DNA from: Nocardioidaceae bacterium
GTDB taxonomy: Bacteria; Actinomycetota; Actinomycetes; Propionibacteriales; Nocardioidaceae
Reading direction: 5' to 3'
Assembly: GCA_025966335.1 (NCBI GenBank)
Contig: JAICRS010000213.1
Coordinates: forward strand, 1 to 5,323
Length of the DNA: 5,323 bases
Shown here one piece after another: positions 5,244 through 5,323 of this stretch. Position numbers and translations under genes: made by a program. The notes below the pieces were generated by a model that worked only from the letters and a program-made list of their open reading frames with translations, had not been told where the DNA came from and did no database searches. Numbering within the stretch: the stretch's first letter is position 1; each line of letters begins with the position of its first letter.

Positions 5244-5323
5244 GTGCTGCCCCGCAACCCCGCCCTCGGCCTCGGCCTCGTCCTGACCGGCGCCACGCTG
5301 TTCATCGTCAACGCGGGCGTCTC
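5244..5323 (+). CDS. N-terminus of a probable EamA/DMT-family membrane transporter (partial)
   Basis: A GTG at 5244 opens a frame of 26 full codons that runs off the window. The peptide begins VLPRNPALGLGLVL (the first residue would be Met in the protein) and continues through a hydrophobic stretch ending FIVNAGVS. A short basic lead followed by one membrane helix, with a small-residue-rich end containing Asn-Ala-Gly-Val-Ser, resembles the first helix of EamA-domain drug/metabolite transporters, which usually have ten helices and about 300 residues. Third positions are almost all G or C, which supports coding. The GTG is preferred because it sits 6 bases past a good -10 box and has no ribosome site, the pattern of a leaderless gene. 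It is divergent from the aminotransferase across 75 bases. Family assignment from 26 residues is tentative. Confidence 0.6.
   Translation, partial: MLPRNPALGLGLVLTGATLFIVNAGV

Overview
The window reads as chromosomal DNA from a high-GC actinobacterium. Codon third positions are almost all G or C, GTG starts occur, two divergent genes appear to be leaderless, and the proteins look like those of Nocardioides-, Mycobacterium- or Streptomyces-type genomes. The species cannot be fixed from the sequence. I see no insertion sequence, prophage, CRISPR array, tRNA, rRNA or plasmid gene. This looks like ordinary core or near-core chromosome.

Layout from left to right. Bases 2-106 probably hold the last 34 codons of an unidentified plus-strand gene. 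Bases 107-245 are a convergent intergenic gap with two hairpins that could stop minus-strand transcripts. Bases 246-3937 are a two-gene minus-strand operon. The upstream gene (2141-3937) and the downstream gene (246-2144) each encode a fused membrane domain plus ATPase half-transporter, and they overlap by 4 bases (GTGA). Their ATPase motifs are complementary. The upstream protein has a perfect LSGGQ signature but lacks the catalytic glutamate. The downstream protein has the glutamate but carries LSAGQ. Together they form a heterodimeric type IV ABC exporter with one consensus and one degenerate ATP site. Bases 3938-4085 are the operon's upstream gap, with an AT-rich promoter-like patch and a short palindrome. 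Bases 4086-5168 (minus) encode a HisC/Pat-type PLP aminotransferase. Bases 5169-5243 form a compact divergent promoter region, and a plus-strand gene starting at 5244 runs off the right edge. It looks like the first membrane helix of an EamA/DMT-family transporter.

The two ABC genes work as one unit. The aminotransferase is a separate function in histidine or aromatic amino acid metabolism. The gap before the ABC operon has no strong terminator, so some read-through is possible. I found no convincing undescribed system. The points most worth a second look are the paired degeneracy of the exporter, the two back-to-back leaderless starts, and the candidate operators in the two promoter regions.
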